Assembly (NCBI GenBank): GCA_946902985.2
Contig: OX336389.2
Location: forward strand, 169,828,704-169,892,703
Length of the DNA stretch: 64,000 nucleotides
Direction of reading: 5' to 3'
Source: Meconema thalassinum
Lineage: Eukaryota > Arthropoda > Insecta > Orthoptera > Tettigoniidae
A model generated the notes under the pieces. That model saw only the letters and a program-made list of their open reading frames with translations. It was not told the DNA's origin and made no database searches. Below are positions 41,108 through 52,154 of the stretch, one piece after another (position 1 is the first letter of the stretch; each line of letters opens with the position of its first letter). The translations under genes were made by a program, and so were the position numbers.

Positions 41108-43167
41108 CAGGCTTCGGATAATTATGCATTTTGCATATTGCATATGCAATTGCATATTTGGGACAGTTTTAACTTAACAGTGCATATTTAGGGTTTTCCT
41201 ACTGTTAGTGCATATTTTAAAAACCTTCTTAATCTTGAGAGTAGACATCAGCTTCTGCAGGACACTTTAGGAATATTTGACATGCATTTCAGGTAACAGG
41301 AATGTTGAGCAGTGCTGGGTTTGCATCGTGTTTAAATTTAGCAACCCTAGCCCTACATCCGGCCATAGCATTGTCTACCTGCAATGCAATTAGGTGAGGA
41401 CTGATTCTTGGTATTTCCCGTAGAGCAAGTTATCTTTTCTTCATTCTGTAAATAGTTACCTTTCATGCACAATTAGTTCTTGTCAGTCTTACTTTCATTG
41501 AGTTGAAACAGGCTGTGGTTCATAGCACGTTCAGTAGCTACTGTATTTAAGATGCCTAAGGAGAAGAGGACTGTTAATGAGGTAATGAAAGGGTATGTAC
41601 GAGAGTTTCTAGACTTTTCAACTGACGGAAGTGTGTTGTTTTGCAAATAGTGTAGCACAGTCGTAAACACAACTAAAAAGTATCAAATTCAACAACATCT
41701 TCAAACAACGAAACACAATGTAAATTGAAAGTAGTAAACCTGATACAAAGACACCAGGTTCTTGTAATCACTGCTTTAGTTAAACCTTGACCAACACGTA
41801 GTAAATTCAATGAAGATCTGTGTGGAGCATTTCTCTAGGCAAATATACCGTTGGCTAAACTAATCAATAAGAACTTAGTTCAGTTGCTGCAGGAGTATAT
41901 GAAACAACCAGTCCCAGATGAATCAACAATTAGGAAGAATTATATTCCTGAGCTTTACAATGTAAGGTTAGGTAAACTAAGGGAAAAAGCTCATGGAAAA
42001 TATATTTGGGTCTCACTAGACGAAACAACGGACGTAGATCAAAGTATGCAGCTAACTTCGTGTTTGGAATTTTAGGAGAAGAAGAAAAGAGAGACAAATC
42101 ATATCTACTAACTATGGCTGTGTTGCCTAAGGTGAATCACTCAACAGATGCTGCATTTTTCAATGATGCACTTTCTTGTTTGTGGCCATCAGGCATTCTT
42201 TACGATCATGTTATCGTGGCCTGCACGGATGCCGCACCTTACATGTGTAAAGCCATGGGAGGTCTTGGGATATTATATCCCTAGATGATACACGTCACAT
42301 GGGTAGCACATGGACTTCGAGTCGCTGAATCAATCCGGGCTTCCTTTCCTGAAGTAAACACGTTGATCTCGACTGTGAAAAGAGTGTTCATGATGGATCA
42401 AAGTTGCAAAGAAAATTTTGATGCACTTCATGATGTGCCACTCCCTCCAATTATTTTGAGGTAGTAAAAAAGGTAGTTGAAGACCTCGATTATGAAGAAG
42501 CTGCTTCTAATAAAGAAGCTCAAGAAGTCTTGAGTAAAGATGGTGTTCGTTCCAATTTGCGTTGCATACCTTCAGCCATCAAGGAATTGCAAGAAAAAGG
42601 ACTGCCTCTTTACTCTAGCATTGGAATTGTTGAAGAAGTTGATCGATCCCTAAAGAACCTAACTAATCAAGTTTTCTCGAAAAAATTGCAGGATGTAGTG
42701 CTGAAAAATTCCGGTCTCCTCAAACTTAAAAGCATTTGAGGAGTTATCCAAGGCAAAGACAAAATTGATAGTGCATCGATACTAGAGGTCTCTTACTTCG
42801 TTAAGTTGGAGTATGCTCCAATTGTGGCATGTGATGTGGAGAGTCTTTTCTGAGTACAAAGTCATTTTAGGTGAAAATAGGCACAAGTTTGTGTTTGAAA
42901 ACCTATTACATCATGCAGTGATTAAGTGTAATCAAGACTTGTAAATTTTATTGACAAACTGGAGCAATCTATGGTAGTACTGTAGGTAATTCCCTTTATT
43001 TCGGCGATATTTAATATGTAACATTAATTTCTTGTAATGTAAACCACTAATTGATATCAGATATATGTTTATTTTTAATGCATATTTTAGTGCTTATTTA
43101 GACACTTTTTAGTGCATATTTGCATGCATATTTTGGCATTTTTAAGTGCATAATTATCCGAAGCCTG
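41108..43167 (+). mobile_element. hAT-3: decayed hAT in the mariner-1 TIR
   Basis: Perfect 21-bp inverted ends, beginning CAGGCTTCGGATAATTATGC (41108 inward and 43167 inward). They are flanked by GACATTA (41101-41107 and 43168-43174), with an eighth base ambiguous with the terminal C. T- and A-rich TGCATATT motifs recur near both ends (41130-41225 and 43078-43150), likely subterminal transposase-binding repeats (inference). Confidence 0.9.
41552..42943 (+). pseudogene. hAT-3 transposase, degenerate
   Basis: It begins MPKEKRTVNEVMKGYV with a zinc finger STDGSVLFCK*CSTVV…QQHLQTTKH that has a stop at its second Cys. Later pieces in changing frames: KYIWVSLDETTDVDQ (first Asp), IVACTDAAPYMCKAMG (second Asp), WVAHGLRVAESI, and a C-terminal region near 42830-42940 with VFSEYKVIL and FENLLHHAV. 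At least four lesions. Related to the transposases at 36278 and 54854. Confidence 0.75.
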
Positions 43168-43192
43168 GACATTACTTATGAGACATCCCCTG

Positions 43193-43304
43193 TAGTTATA
43201 GTTTTTATTTCATTAATTTCTTTTTTTTTTTCACCCTCACCATATCATTAGGGGCCGATAACCCAGATATTAGGCCCCTTAAGTCAACAATTGTCATCAT
43301 CATA
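43193..43304 (+). repeat. Retroposon copy A, 3' tail
   Basis: Continuation of 33722-34377 after mariner-1. T-rich run, then CATTAGGGGCCGATAACC, TTAGGCCCCTTAAG and a CAT-rich end, matching 52780-52885 of copy B. The Helitron starts immediately after at 43306. Confidence 0.8.
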
Positions 43305-43639
43305 ATCTATACTAATATAATAAAGCTGAAGAGTTTGTGTGTTTATGTGTTAAAACGCGCTAATCTCTGGAACTACCAGTCCGATTCGAAAAATTCTTTT
43401 TTTATACGATAGCCAGATTCAAGAGGAATAGTTTAGGCTATGTAGTATAAGGCTACACCTCTCAGATAACCTAAAAGATTGATTTTTGTTCAGTAAGTCG
43501 GTAGAACAAGCGCTCCCGAATTGCTCTATGCCCTATACTCAGTTTCACCGCTCTGAACCAACATTTGTATAGGCCTACTTACCCTTTGGAATCCTCCGAG
43601 TAACACTGTCTACGTGACACTTATGACAGACCAGTCCAT

Positions 43640-44510
43640 ACCTGCATTTAGGCCCTTCGGCACAAATCTACACCGTTTCACCGATCTGAACCAAAATTTG
43701 TATACTAACCCTTTGGAACCCTGCGAGTAACACTGTTTACATGAAATTTCGCACTGACCCCTCCATTCCCTGCATTTAGGCCCTTTGGCACAAACCTACA
43801 CCGTTTCACCGATCTGAACCAAAATTTGTATACATATCCTTTGGAACCCTGCGAGTAACACAGTCTGCATGAAATTTCGGACGGACCACTCCATTCCCTG
43901 CATTTAGGCCCTTTGGCACAAATCTACACAGTTTCACCGATCAGAACCAAAATTTGTATACTTGCCCTTTGGAACCCTGCGAGTAACACTGTTTACATGG
44001 AATTTATGACAGACCACTCCATTCCCTGCATTTAGGCCCTTTGGAACCCTGAGAGTAACACTGTCTGCTTGAAATTTTGGACAGACCACTCCATTCCCTG
44101 CATTTAGGCCCTTTGGCACAAATCCACACCATTTCACCGATCTGAACCAAAATTTGTATACTTACAGTTTGGTACCCTGCGAGCAACACTGTCTGCATGA
44201 AATTTGGACAGACCACTCCATTCCCTGTATTTAGGCCCTTTGATATAAATATACACCATTTGGCACAAATATACACCGTTTTACCGATCTGAACCACATT
44301 TTGTATACTTACCCTTTGGAACCCTGCGGGTGACACTGTCCACTTTAAATTTAGGGCAGACCACTCCATTCCCTGCATTTAGGCCCTTTATTACAAATCT
44401 ACACAGTTTCTCCTAATTGAACCAAATTTTACATACAGTTTGAAACCCTGCTGGTAACACTGTCCACTTGATATTTTGGACAACGCTCTCCATTCCCTAC
44501 ATTTAGAATA
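43640..44510 (+). repeat. 128-bp tandem array within the Helitron
   Basis: About seven units marked by GCATTTAGGCCCTT starting at 43644, 43772, 43900, 44028, 44100, 44227 and 44375. The fourth is shortened to about 72 bp and the sixth lengthened to about 148. Each holds CCGATCTGAACCAAAATTTG and CCTTTGGAACCCTGCGAG. Internal minisatellites of this kind are common in non-autonomous Helitrons. Confidence 0.9.
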
Positions 44511-45211
44511 ACAGACAAAATAAACTTGAAAACCACGTATTAAGGCCCTAGAAACATTCATGTCCGTAGTAGTGTAACTGTAAGAGTATTTTAATAAGCC
44601 TATTGTTGACGGGCAGTTCGGGCTGCATCACGTCTCCCCTACCAGCATTCTGGTGCAGAATGGCGAAAATAGTTGCATCTTGTACTGTTTATAAATTGCA
44701 GTCACGGGGAGCGATTAGTGCAAAAAGATCTACTAGGCACCTTAAAACAGTTATGATCATGAAAATATTATGCCTCTGTATAAGTGCAATGGTGTTGGTG
44801 CAGTACATTGAGTTTACCAGCTGCAATAAGTGTTGGTGCTTTCAAATTTACATTCAATTATTCCGAACCTTATCGTTGAGCGCTATGTGGCGATAAATGA
44901 TACTATTGCTACCTCAGTAGCTCGGGACAGCCGAAGTTTTTCAAAGTGTTCTGATTATTTTCCTACGGCGCCATGCGACAAAAGACGACACTATTGGTCT
45001 CTACATTTCTAACAGCCAATGAGATATAGGCCCTAGGCAGTGTCTTTTATTTCACTTATTCCTCTTTCTAATTATTTTTTTTAAATTTTGTTTGTAAATA
45101 ACATGTGTCAGTGCTGTGGTTAGAAAATAGCCATTTCCCTATTCATTATTATCATTATCATTACGGGAAAATGACCATTATACTGTACTACTTATCACCC
45201 CCACTACAACC

Positions 45212-45243
45212 ACCACTACCACCACCACCACCACCACCACCAC
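45212..45243. repeat. (ACC)n microsatellite in the Helitron
   Basis: CCA/ACC trinucleotide run inside the 3' part of the Helitron. Confidence 0.85.
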
Positions 45244-45365
45244 AAAATATTATATTTTTAAAATATTTTTTCTGTTTAAGTATCATGTGCCAGTTCTGTA
45301 TTAGTATTCATTATCATCCATAAAACAAATAAATCCTCCGGGCGAAGCCGGGCACTACTGCTAGT

Positions 45366-46557
45366 AATTCATATATATCAGAAAATTGACTTGCACACCA
45401 TTTACAATTTGAGCAAAGGAAGCAAAAGATGTATACACCTAAATATGCAAGTTATGATTTTTATGATTACTGATGATGGGATATCTTTTTGAATTTGTTG
45501 AAGTACCGTACCCCATTTAAAATGCTGGTTGTTACGATTAAGCATTAAGTCGAGCTTAATCTTTATTCTGTGAAGCTACTTCGCTCATAAGTACATGTTA
45601 CACATCCAAAATTGCCTGCCTTGCAAGAGGGTTCCATACTTCTGTTGAAATCATATACAAGATTATGAAGTCTTATCACCATTAAATTCACCATTTTGTC
45701 TACATTCGATTGAGAGTGCGAATCTTAGTCGCTTTGATTATGGCACAAACATTGCAGAGCAATTTTTAACTACGGTACTGTATTATAAATTGCTTAGATT
45801 GTAAAAAATGTTAACACTGTAGGTTAAGAATCTAAAACTACAATGGTAGATTGCTGTTCATTCGTAGCAATAATCACTTTGTTCTCAAGAAATGAGCCAC
45901 CGTACTATTGTACAACTTAAAAATAAAAATGTAGCCTACAGCATTTTTGCGGCACGAATAACGATCGCGGAAAGGCAAGCCGGCGTAAAAAAAAATATGG
46001 CAAGAGTATAATACAGTCAGGCCCATATTTAGGGCTCTTGACGCATCTGTGGAAAAATAACATAACTTTGCTGCCCCCTTTTATTTATGTCCTTAAATAA
46101 TCAACATTGCCGAAGTATATTCTCTTGTGGAGGGTTTAAACTTTAATAACTTGACGTTTAATGACCAAGCAGTTTTGTGCAGTTTTCCAGAAATGTTGCT
46201 GTCCCTAAAACCTACCGCCCTGGGCAGTTGCCAAGTTCCCCCCCCCCCGTAAATACTGGCCTGAATACAGGGAACGTGCTTTCATATTGCAACTGCCGAA
46301 GTGAAGTGGCAAAAGTAGTAGCCACTCGAGATAGTGTTGGGGAAACATACGGTATTTAACACTAAAGTCTGTTTGCCGAGTCGAGATAGTGGAAGTAAAC
46401 ACAGTTGTACACGTCATTGCAGGGCTGCCCGCAAGGGGTGCATAGAGCTGTGCCTGTTGACCATATGCTAACTTCAGTGCTGTGTATAGCCTACATGTGA
46501 AGCGGACTGACTTATCGGTTACATGCTACAGCGCGGTTTATTTATTGTTCGTTTATG
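45366..46557. other. Unassigned stretch
   Basis: No gene or repeat ends recognised. A poly-C run lies at about 46240-46249. Confidence 0.45.
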
Positions 46558-46559
46558 TA

Positions 46560-47943
46560 CACTGAAGAAAATGGAAATTGCAACACCATGAAGGCATTGG
46601 TCGTTTGTGTTGATTTTCAAGATATGGAACGATGCCATGTAGGTATGTAAACGATCAAAGTTTCAGACCCATTGGATTGTTGCTTCAGGTCTCCCCACGT
46701 GATTGGTCGCGGAGGAATCAACTCCAGTATACAGACTCTGGTGTAGCATAGTTGACTTGCAGTCTGTGCAGTGAAGTGTTCCCCGTCAAACATGCCTCGG
46801 CGACAGAGAAGAGCACGCTATCAACAACTATCGCCGTTTGAGAGGGCTCGGATATTGGGCTGTGTGAGGCTGGATTATCGCTAAGGACTGTCGCTGCACA
46901 TGCTGGCCGACAGGCATCTACGGTACAACGTGTATGGCAGCAGTGGTCAAATGAAGGTACCCACACTCGTAGACCTGGGACAGGCCCAGCGCGACAGACA
47001 ACTGTGAGAGAGGATCGCTGCATCATTCGGATGGCCCGGATGGAACCCCATGCAACAGCAGCGCATATTCGAGCAGCTGTGGACCCCACGTTACACAACA
47101 AATAGTATGTAATCGCCTGCGTGCAGCTGGCTTACGATCCCGTGTCCCTGCAGAAGGTGTTCCATGGACCCCACAACAGCGACGCGAAAGGCTGGCCTGA
47201 TGTCGAGAACGATCGACGTTGGTCGACGAATGGCATAGGGTCGTCTTTAGTGATGAATCGCGCTTCTGTCTTGCCCACAGTGATCGCCGGAATCGTGTGC
47301 GCCGACGTACCTGGGAGAGGGGCCGCCCAGACCTTATTGTCGAGAGGCACACATGGCCAACACCAAGCATTATGGTCTGGGGAGCTATTGGCTTTAATGT
47401 GAAATCACAATTAGTGCTTGTTGAGGGCACTATGACTGCTCGACAGTACGTTGATAGGGTATTCAATCCAGTGGTTGTCCCTATGATGGCGAACATTGCT
47501 AATGGGATATTTCATTAGGACAATGCCCGGGTTCACACTGCACGCATCTCCAGAGAAGCTCTCCACGACATCACAACCTTAGAATGGCCCACCAGATCCC
47601 CGGACCTCAGTCCTATTGAGCATGTGTGGGACATGATGGGTCGACAACTGGCCAACCGCCCTCAGCCACCCACAACTCTGGAACAACTGACCCGTGCAGT
47701 GCAGCAAGCATGGGCCACAATTCCTCAGGAAGCGATCCAGTGCCTTATTGACTCCATGCCTCGACGAATTCATCAATGTATTGCAGCTCGTGGTGGGCAC
47801 ATCCTGTATTGATTGTTGTCCAAACTTGCGGTCAGAGGGACCTGAAAGTGTAATCATCGAATCACAACCGAACACTCGTCCTGCATGTTCAATTGCAGCA
47901 ATGTAGCACCTTCTGGGTGTTGCAATTTCCATTTTCTTCAGTG
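46560..47943 (+). mobile_element. Tc1-like transposon with perfect 28-bp TIRs
   Basis: CACTGAAGAAAATGGAAATT… at 46560-46587 and its exact complement at 47916-47943, flanked by TA (46558-46559 and 47944-47945). Total 1384 bp, a normal Tc1 size, enclosing a broken transposase. The intact ends suggest it could still be moved by a transposase from elsewhere. Confidence 0.93.
46792..47812 (+). pseudogene. Tc1-like transposase, several breaks
   Basis: It starts MPRRQRRARYQQLSPFERAR at 46792 (HTH region) and meets a frame change and stop by about 46885. The catalytic part is in one frame from about 47219: VVFSDESRF (first Asp), RTPSIMVWG-like TPSIMVWGAI, then NGIFH*DNARVHTA, where the normal Gln before the second Asp is replaced by TAG (47516-47518), and WPTRSPDLSPIEHVWDMMGR (third catalytic acidic residue). 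It ends RRIHQCIAARGGHILY. The core triad is visible, but at least three lesions block translation. Confidence 0.85.
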
Positions 47944-47945
47944 TA

Positions 47946-48440
47946 TTGATTTAATTAATTAATTAATTAAATAATAAGTTCTTAACTGCTAATGACAGGC
48001 AACAGTATACAGTGCAGCACAGCACTAAGTGCAGCAAGTCTTGTCTTTTCTAGGTCTACGGCATGACAAATGATATCGGAGCTTCTTGGCTACCCCTGTC
48101 CGGCAGAGCCGATGACGTAAACTGGGCATGTTTCCCTGTCCGGGTAGCCAGGGGCACTATCTCGACTCGAATATACTTTAGGCATAACCGTATTGAAAAT
48201 TGGAGCTATGTTTCCATTGGTGGCAGAGTGCATGACATCATTAGAACCATTTTCATTAAATGTAAATACGTAAGCATCAAACTTTCGTTTACTAAGGCAA
48301 CACTGAAAATGGCTTTACACACCAGAAATTTTCTGTTGAAACAGTTGTCAGTTAACTCTCCGTGACTTCCATTTATGAAATAAACCGGTGTGACAATGAA
48401 CAATCAAATTTCAACATTCTTGGAAATCGAGGGACAGGGA
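47946..48440. other. Unassigned stretch
   Basis: It starts with a (TTAA)n run (47950-47976). No gene recognised. Confidence 0.45.
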
Positions 48441-48463
48441 GGGGGAGGACGACCCCACCTTGC

Positions 48464-48550
48464 CCCCTCTCCCCCTGCGGGCGCCCATGCGAGGGACCCC
48501 AACTTTCCCCCTCTCCCCCTGCGGGCGCCCATGCGAGGGACCCCAACTTT
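48464..48550. repeat. Two-copy tandem duplication, ~42-bp period
   Basis: CCCCTGCGGGCGCCCATGCG followed by AGGGACCCCAACTTTCC occurs twice in a row. It is GC-rich relative to the neighbourhood. Confidence 0.85.
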
Positions 48551-48690
48551 CCTCAGTTTACCTCACGAGGCATAGCGTACACCATTCTAAGCCTGAGACC
48601 AGGACTACATTTCTTGACTGAGCCGAAAATCAAATCCGGATCTCATGGGTGACAGCTGAGTATGCTAGCCACGACACCACAAGGTGGTTC
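48551..48690 (-). repeat. tRNA-headed SINE fragment
   Basis: Plus strand ends GCTAGCCACGACACCACAAGG, the complement of a SINE head like that at 49826. It contains a diverged B-box complement (AAATCAAATCCGGATC). 5' part only. Confidence 0.6.
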
Positions 48691-48817
48691 CCGATAAACC
48701 TAAGCTGATCCCATTGGATTGTTTTCTGTATTTCTATTACCTTATAAAGAGTCTACGAGCAATGTTACTCAGAGTGACGTGCGGTATAGATTTGGTCATG
48801 TAAAATAATACATTTGG

Positions 48818-48897
48818 TGAGGTGGGATTCGAACAGCCTAAAATCGATATCATTAAATGTCAAGCATGCTATCCCCTAGACCTCCATTACTCGATAA
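48818..48897 (-). repeat. tRNA-like SINE head or tRNA pseudogene
   Basis: Reading the minus strand: GGAGGTCTAGGGGATAGC (A-box region) and TGTTCGAATCCCACCTC (B-box). Five acceptor-like pairs (GAGGT/ACCTC) are possible, but the anticodon arm is poor. No CCA or isotype can be assigned. Confidence 0.5.
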
Positions 48898-49109
48898 TAT
48901 GAAACCCGTGTAACGTAACTTTAAAACGTTATGCGCTTCATTATGCCACATAATGTCGCCAAGCATTTATTTGCCTTTGGTAATTTTGTACAATCATAAT
49001 CTGTTTGTAATGGCTGTACTGCCATTCTTAGGTTTATTTATGAGTAGTTTGCTGGAGTAAGAAGATAGCCAGTCATTTCATGAACCAAGCGTCCTAGCCG
49101 TGCTCGTTA

Positions 49110-49290
49110 ACTCGTGCACCACGGCTGCGAGGATAGCTGCTGCAAGTCTGGAGACAGCAGGTTCGAATCCCCGTGCTGACAGCGGTTTCATCACATAAAT
49201 AGGCTACAGGTTCACCACACTCCTAACTACATGGGGCTGATGACCAAGACCTCCCAAGCCCCTAAAACGAATTAAGAACAACCACTCCAT
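49110..49290 (+). repeat. tRNA-headed SINE
   Basis: Head with an exact B-box CAGGTTCGAATCCCC (about 49167-49181). The tail phrase GGGGCTGATGACCAAGACC, CCCAAGCCCCTAAAACGA resembles the end of the SINE split by hAT-4 (51286-51320). Confidence 0.7.
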
Positions 49291-49349
49291 GGGTATAGCT
49301 TGACAGTGGAACTTCGCTAACTTCTTATGTCAGTTTTATTAATATTTGG

Positions 49350-49585
49350 ACTGCCCGCCTCGTTGCGTAGTGGCTAGAATTCTTGGCTGTCACCGCGGAG
49401 CTCAGGGTTCGATTCCCGATTCTGGCAAGAAATTTAACACAGCCTCGTGAGGCAAAACTGAGAAGAGGTGGATTTGATTCTTACCTCATCCATCCTGGAA
49501 GTGCTTTTCCATAGCTTCCCCACTTCTACTCCAGGCAAATGCTGGGATGGTACCTAAATTAGGCCACGGCCCCCAAATTCTACCT
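49350..49585 (+). repeat. tRNA-headed SINE with shared core
   Basis: Head GCGTAGTGGCTAGAATTCTT, B-box GGGTTCGATTCCC (about 49407), then GCCTCGTGAGGCAAAACTGA and the core in reverse order (CCAGGCAAATGCTGGGATGG, TTAGGCCACGGCC). Shares body phrases with 49826-50133. Confidence 0.75.
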
Positions 49586-49594
49586 CAATTAGAA

Positions 49595-49815
49595 ATACAC
49601 ACACTAGAACGGCCGTTAATCTTGGGTTTCGTGACCGGGGCGTTCCCTCACTGTCAGGCAGCTACTCAATTGTCCACACGAGGCCTAGTGTGTCTAGTTC
49701 CAGCCCTTACATCACTTTGTAAAATCCCTGATGGAGCCGGGAATCGAACCCGGGGCCTCCGGGTGAGAGGCAGGTGCGCTGTAGTTCTCTCACTTTTCTC
49801 ATTAATGACCGGCTC
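49595..49815 (-). repeat. tRNA-headed SINE, minus orientation
   Basis: The B-box complement GGGAATCGAACCCGGGGCC (about 49739) and end CATTAATGACCGGCT match the copy at 1-275. Joined tail-to-tail with the preceding SINE. Confidence 0.75.
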
Positions 49816-49825
49816 GCTTTTGAAA

Positions 49826-51325
49826 CCACCTCGTGGTGTACCGGCTAGCATACTTGACTGTCGCCTCAGAGGTCCGGGTTCGATTCCCGGCTCTACCAAG
49901 AAAGTTAATTCTGGTTTGAGAGCTGCAACGGGGTACAATCTGCCTCGTGAGGCAAAACTAAGAGGTGCATTCCGTGATTTCCCACTTCTACGCCAGGCAA
50001 ATGCCGGGATAGTTCCTAACTTTAGGCCACGGTCGCCTCCTTCCCAATCCTCACCTGAATTACAAATATACACACCCTAATACAGGCATTACAATCACAC
50101 AGTTATCGAACAAATTCCACACACAAGTACACGGGGCTATATAGTGATGTAAAATACCCAGGTATTTATAAATCGGGGTAAATACCCAGGGTATATACTC
50201 GGGTAAAGACCCAATTTGGGTAAATACCCGGGTATTTTAGATTTTTCATTAAAAATCCTGTGTCGTGGTAAGTTGAACCTTAACAAAGGATACGGGTATG
50301 CAAACTATTCTACATTAACTTTCTAGAAATGTAACAACATTAGATAGTTAATAAAATAAAATTTAATTAGAATTGGGACTTACAAACAAAATTAGAATTT
50401 GGAATTAGCTCAGGAGATATAAACTAACAACTCCACTACACTGAAAAAGTTAGCTTAAGTACAGTAGGCATCAAACAAAGAATAGAAAATGGGAGGGAAG
50501 TACAGTGTCAGTTTGAATTCTGGGTAGGATGAGCTGAGCATTGTTGCCAACCCATATGCTTGCTGGCATACATCTTCACCCATTATAGAGCCCACATACT
50601 ACACAGACTTCCTGACATGCATTTATATTATTTAGAGTATGATTTAAAAAATTAATATATTTTTTGTATTTAAAATTGAATAAAAAAATAACTTAAAGCA
50701 CTTTTACTAAGCTTTTCTTTTTTCAAATGCCCTTTCTATTAAATATATTTTATTACCTTTTGAGTTTTGGCATACACATTTCAATTAATATGCATATAGC
50801 CTACTCTTATTACTACAAAAGTAGCCTTTCCGTCCAACATCTTCGTTGCTCATTTCCAGTACCGTAATAAAACCCAACCTTCTCAATATCTCGGTATTTA
50901 TTAAAAATTTGAAACACAAAACAACCAAAAGGTTTTATCCAATATTTTACTTTAGTTTAAGAAAAAAAAACACACTTAAAGACAAGGTTACAGTGCCAAA
51001 ACATATAAATGCCCAAAAATACCCGGGCGTCCATTTTCTTTTTCTTTTAGTTTTGAAGGATCAATATTGTTCCTGATTTCAATTTAAAGCATGAAATACC
51101 TGTGTTTCAGTCCTTGTTTGTCCAACACTTCATCTACACATCTTTAAGTGTTGTACAAAGCTCAAAAACTGAAAATACCGTCATTATGGGTATTTAAATG
51201 ACCACTGGTATATACCCGGGTAAATACCCAATTTATATTTACCTTCCCACTGGGTATTTACCCGGCCCACATCACTAGGGTTATATGACCACGATGTCGG
51301 AAAGCCCCTAAACCAATCGACAACT
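49826..51325 (+). repeat. tRNA-headed SINE split by hAT-4
   Basis: A near-perfect T-arm: CCGGGTTCGATTCCCGG (about 49876). The body continues GCCTCGTGAGGCAAAACTAA, a core with CCAGGCAAATGCCGGGATAG, then ACACGGGGCTATA up to 50141 and resumes at 51278 with GGGTTATATGACCACGATGT and AAGCCCCTAAACC. Without the insertion it would end like 49110-49290. Confidence 0.8.
50142..51277. mobile_element. hAT-4: non-autonomous hAT
   Basis: The ends TAGTGATGT (50142) and its complement (to 51277) are flanked by GGGCTATA (50134-50141) and GGGTTATA (51278-51285), 7 of 8 matching. GGGTAAATACCC-like palindromic motifs cluster in the first about 100 and last about 100 bases. The AT-rich interior has no transposase frame. 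Length 1136 bp. Confidence 0.85.
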
Positions 51326-52154
51326 ATAACAGGTTTTGAAAGCTAGCTGGGCAGCTAGGTTAACATTCCATGTCTGCGTGGAGCCAGGGCTTGCCCAGCT
51401 CGAGGCACAGCGTTGTCAACTCTCCACCATAGCCACTTAGAGCAAGCTGCGAGACTGGACCGAACTGCGTTTAAAACTGTGCAGCACTGGAGACCTGACA
51501 AGCGAGCCGGCAGCAAGGACTGGACTCTGGAGTGACAGAGCAAGCATGTTATTGGGCAGCAGTGAACAATAGTTATTGTCGGCGCGCGCTACTGCCTAAC
51601 GTTTGAGTAGTCGGTTGTTTTCGAGGAATGTGAAAGAACTACACTACACCACCATTGGGCCGGCAACGAGGGACTATGTCCGCCGAATGCAAACCTATAA
51701 CATTAAATTCAGTTTAATCTACTGTGTATACTGCACACGAACTCAAGGTAATGGTTGAGGAAGATAAACCGAATTCTAAACACATGTCCAAGTTAGCAAA
51801 GTTTGCTAACTAATGTACATGTTATGCCCTCATTTACCTCTTTATTATCCAATTATAAAAGTTATCTCATTTGGGGAGTGCCATTAAAGAAACCCAACCA
51901 CAAAATACGCCAACGTTCACCTCCATACAATTTTTATAGACTACCATACCTTTCATTATTCAGTCTGCAAGTCTCTTCCACAATGGTGCAGTGATGATGT
52001 CTGAGCCCCTTGAATCCCTACTCCAGAGACCCCCCCAATAACTTAATGTTGCTAAGCTATGAAAAAAATTATCGTGTTGGAAGCCATTTTCAGTGTTGCC
52101 CTAGTAAACGAAATGTATGCTTTTCAGTCTGTCAACACAATATTGTACTTAATT
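51326..52154. other. Unassigned stretch
   Basis: No gene or repeat family recognised. Confidence 0.45.

Larger units (their letters stand above)
34378..43192 (+). mobile_element. mariner-1, expanded to 8.8 kb by nested insertions
   Basis: The left end GGATGTCTCATAAGTAATG (34378) and right end (reversed) CAGGGGATGTCTCATAAGTA (to 43192) are mariner TIRs flanked by TA (34376-34377 and 43193-43194); the left TIR lacks its first bases. Excluding the insertions at 35167-40656 and 41108-43167 leaves about 1.25 kb, the normal mariner size. Transposase halves lie at 34610-35158 and 40665-41010. Confidence 0.9.
43306..45364 (+). mobile_element. Non-autonomous Helitron
   Basis: It begins TCTATACTAATATAATAAAG after an A and ends CTAG before a T (43305 A, 45365 T), the Helitron A|T insertion rule. 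Near the 3' end a short GC hairpin CCGGGCGAAGCCGGG lies 10-12 bases before CTAG, the standard Helitron terminator. The 5' region has the familiar AACGCGCTAATCTC and GTCCGATTCGAAAAATTC phrases. No Rep/helicase is encoded. No target duplication, as expected. Confidence 0.9.

Noticed and set aside
43640..44510. Centromeric-type satellite
   Set aside because: The array is short, imperfect and enclosed by Helitron ends.
47023..47932. Long minus-strand frames within the Tc1 element
   Set aside because: Antisense shadows of the transposase catalytic region on the plus strand.
49547..50080. A 177-codon plus frame and a 135-codon minus frame
   Set aside because: They run through several SINEs in opposite orientations; no domain and no codon logic.
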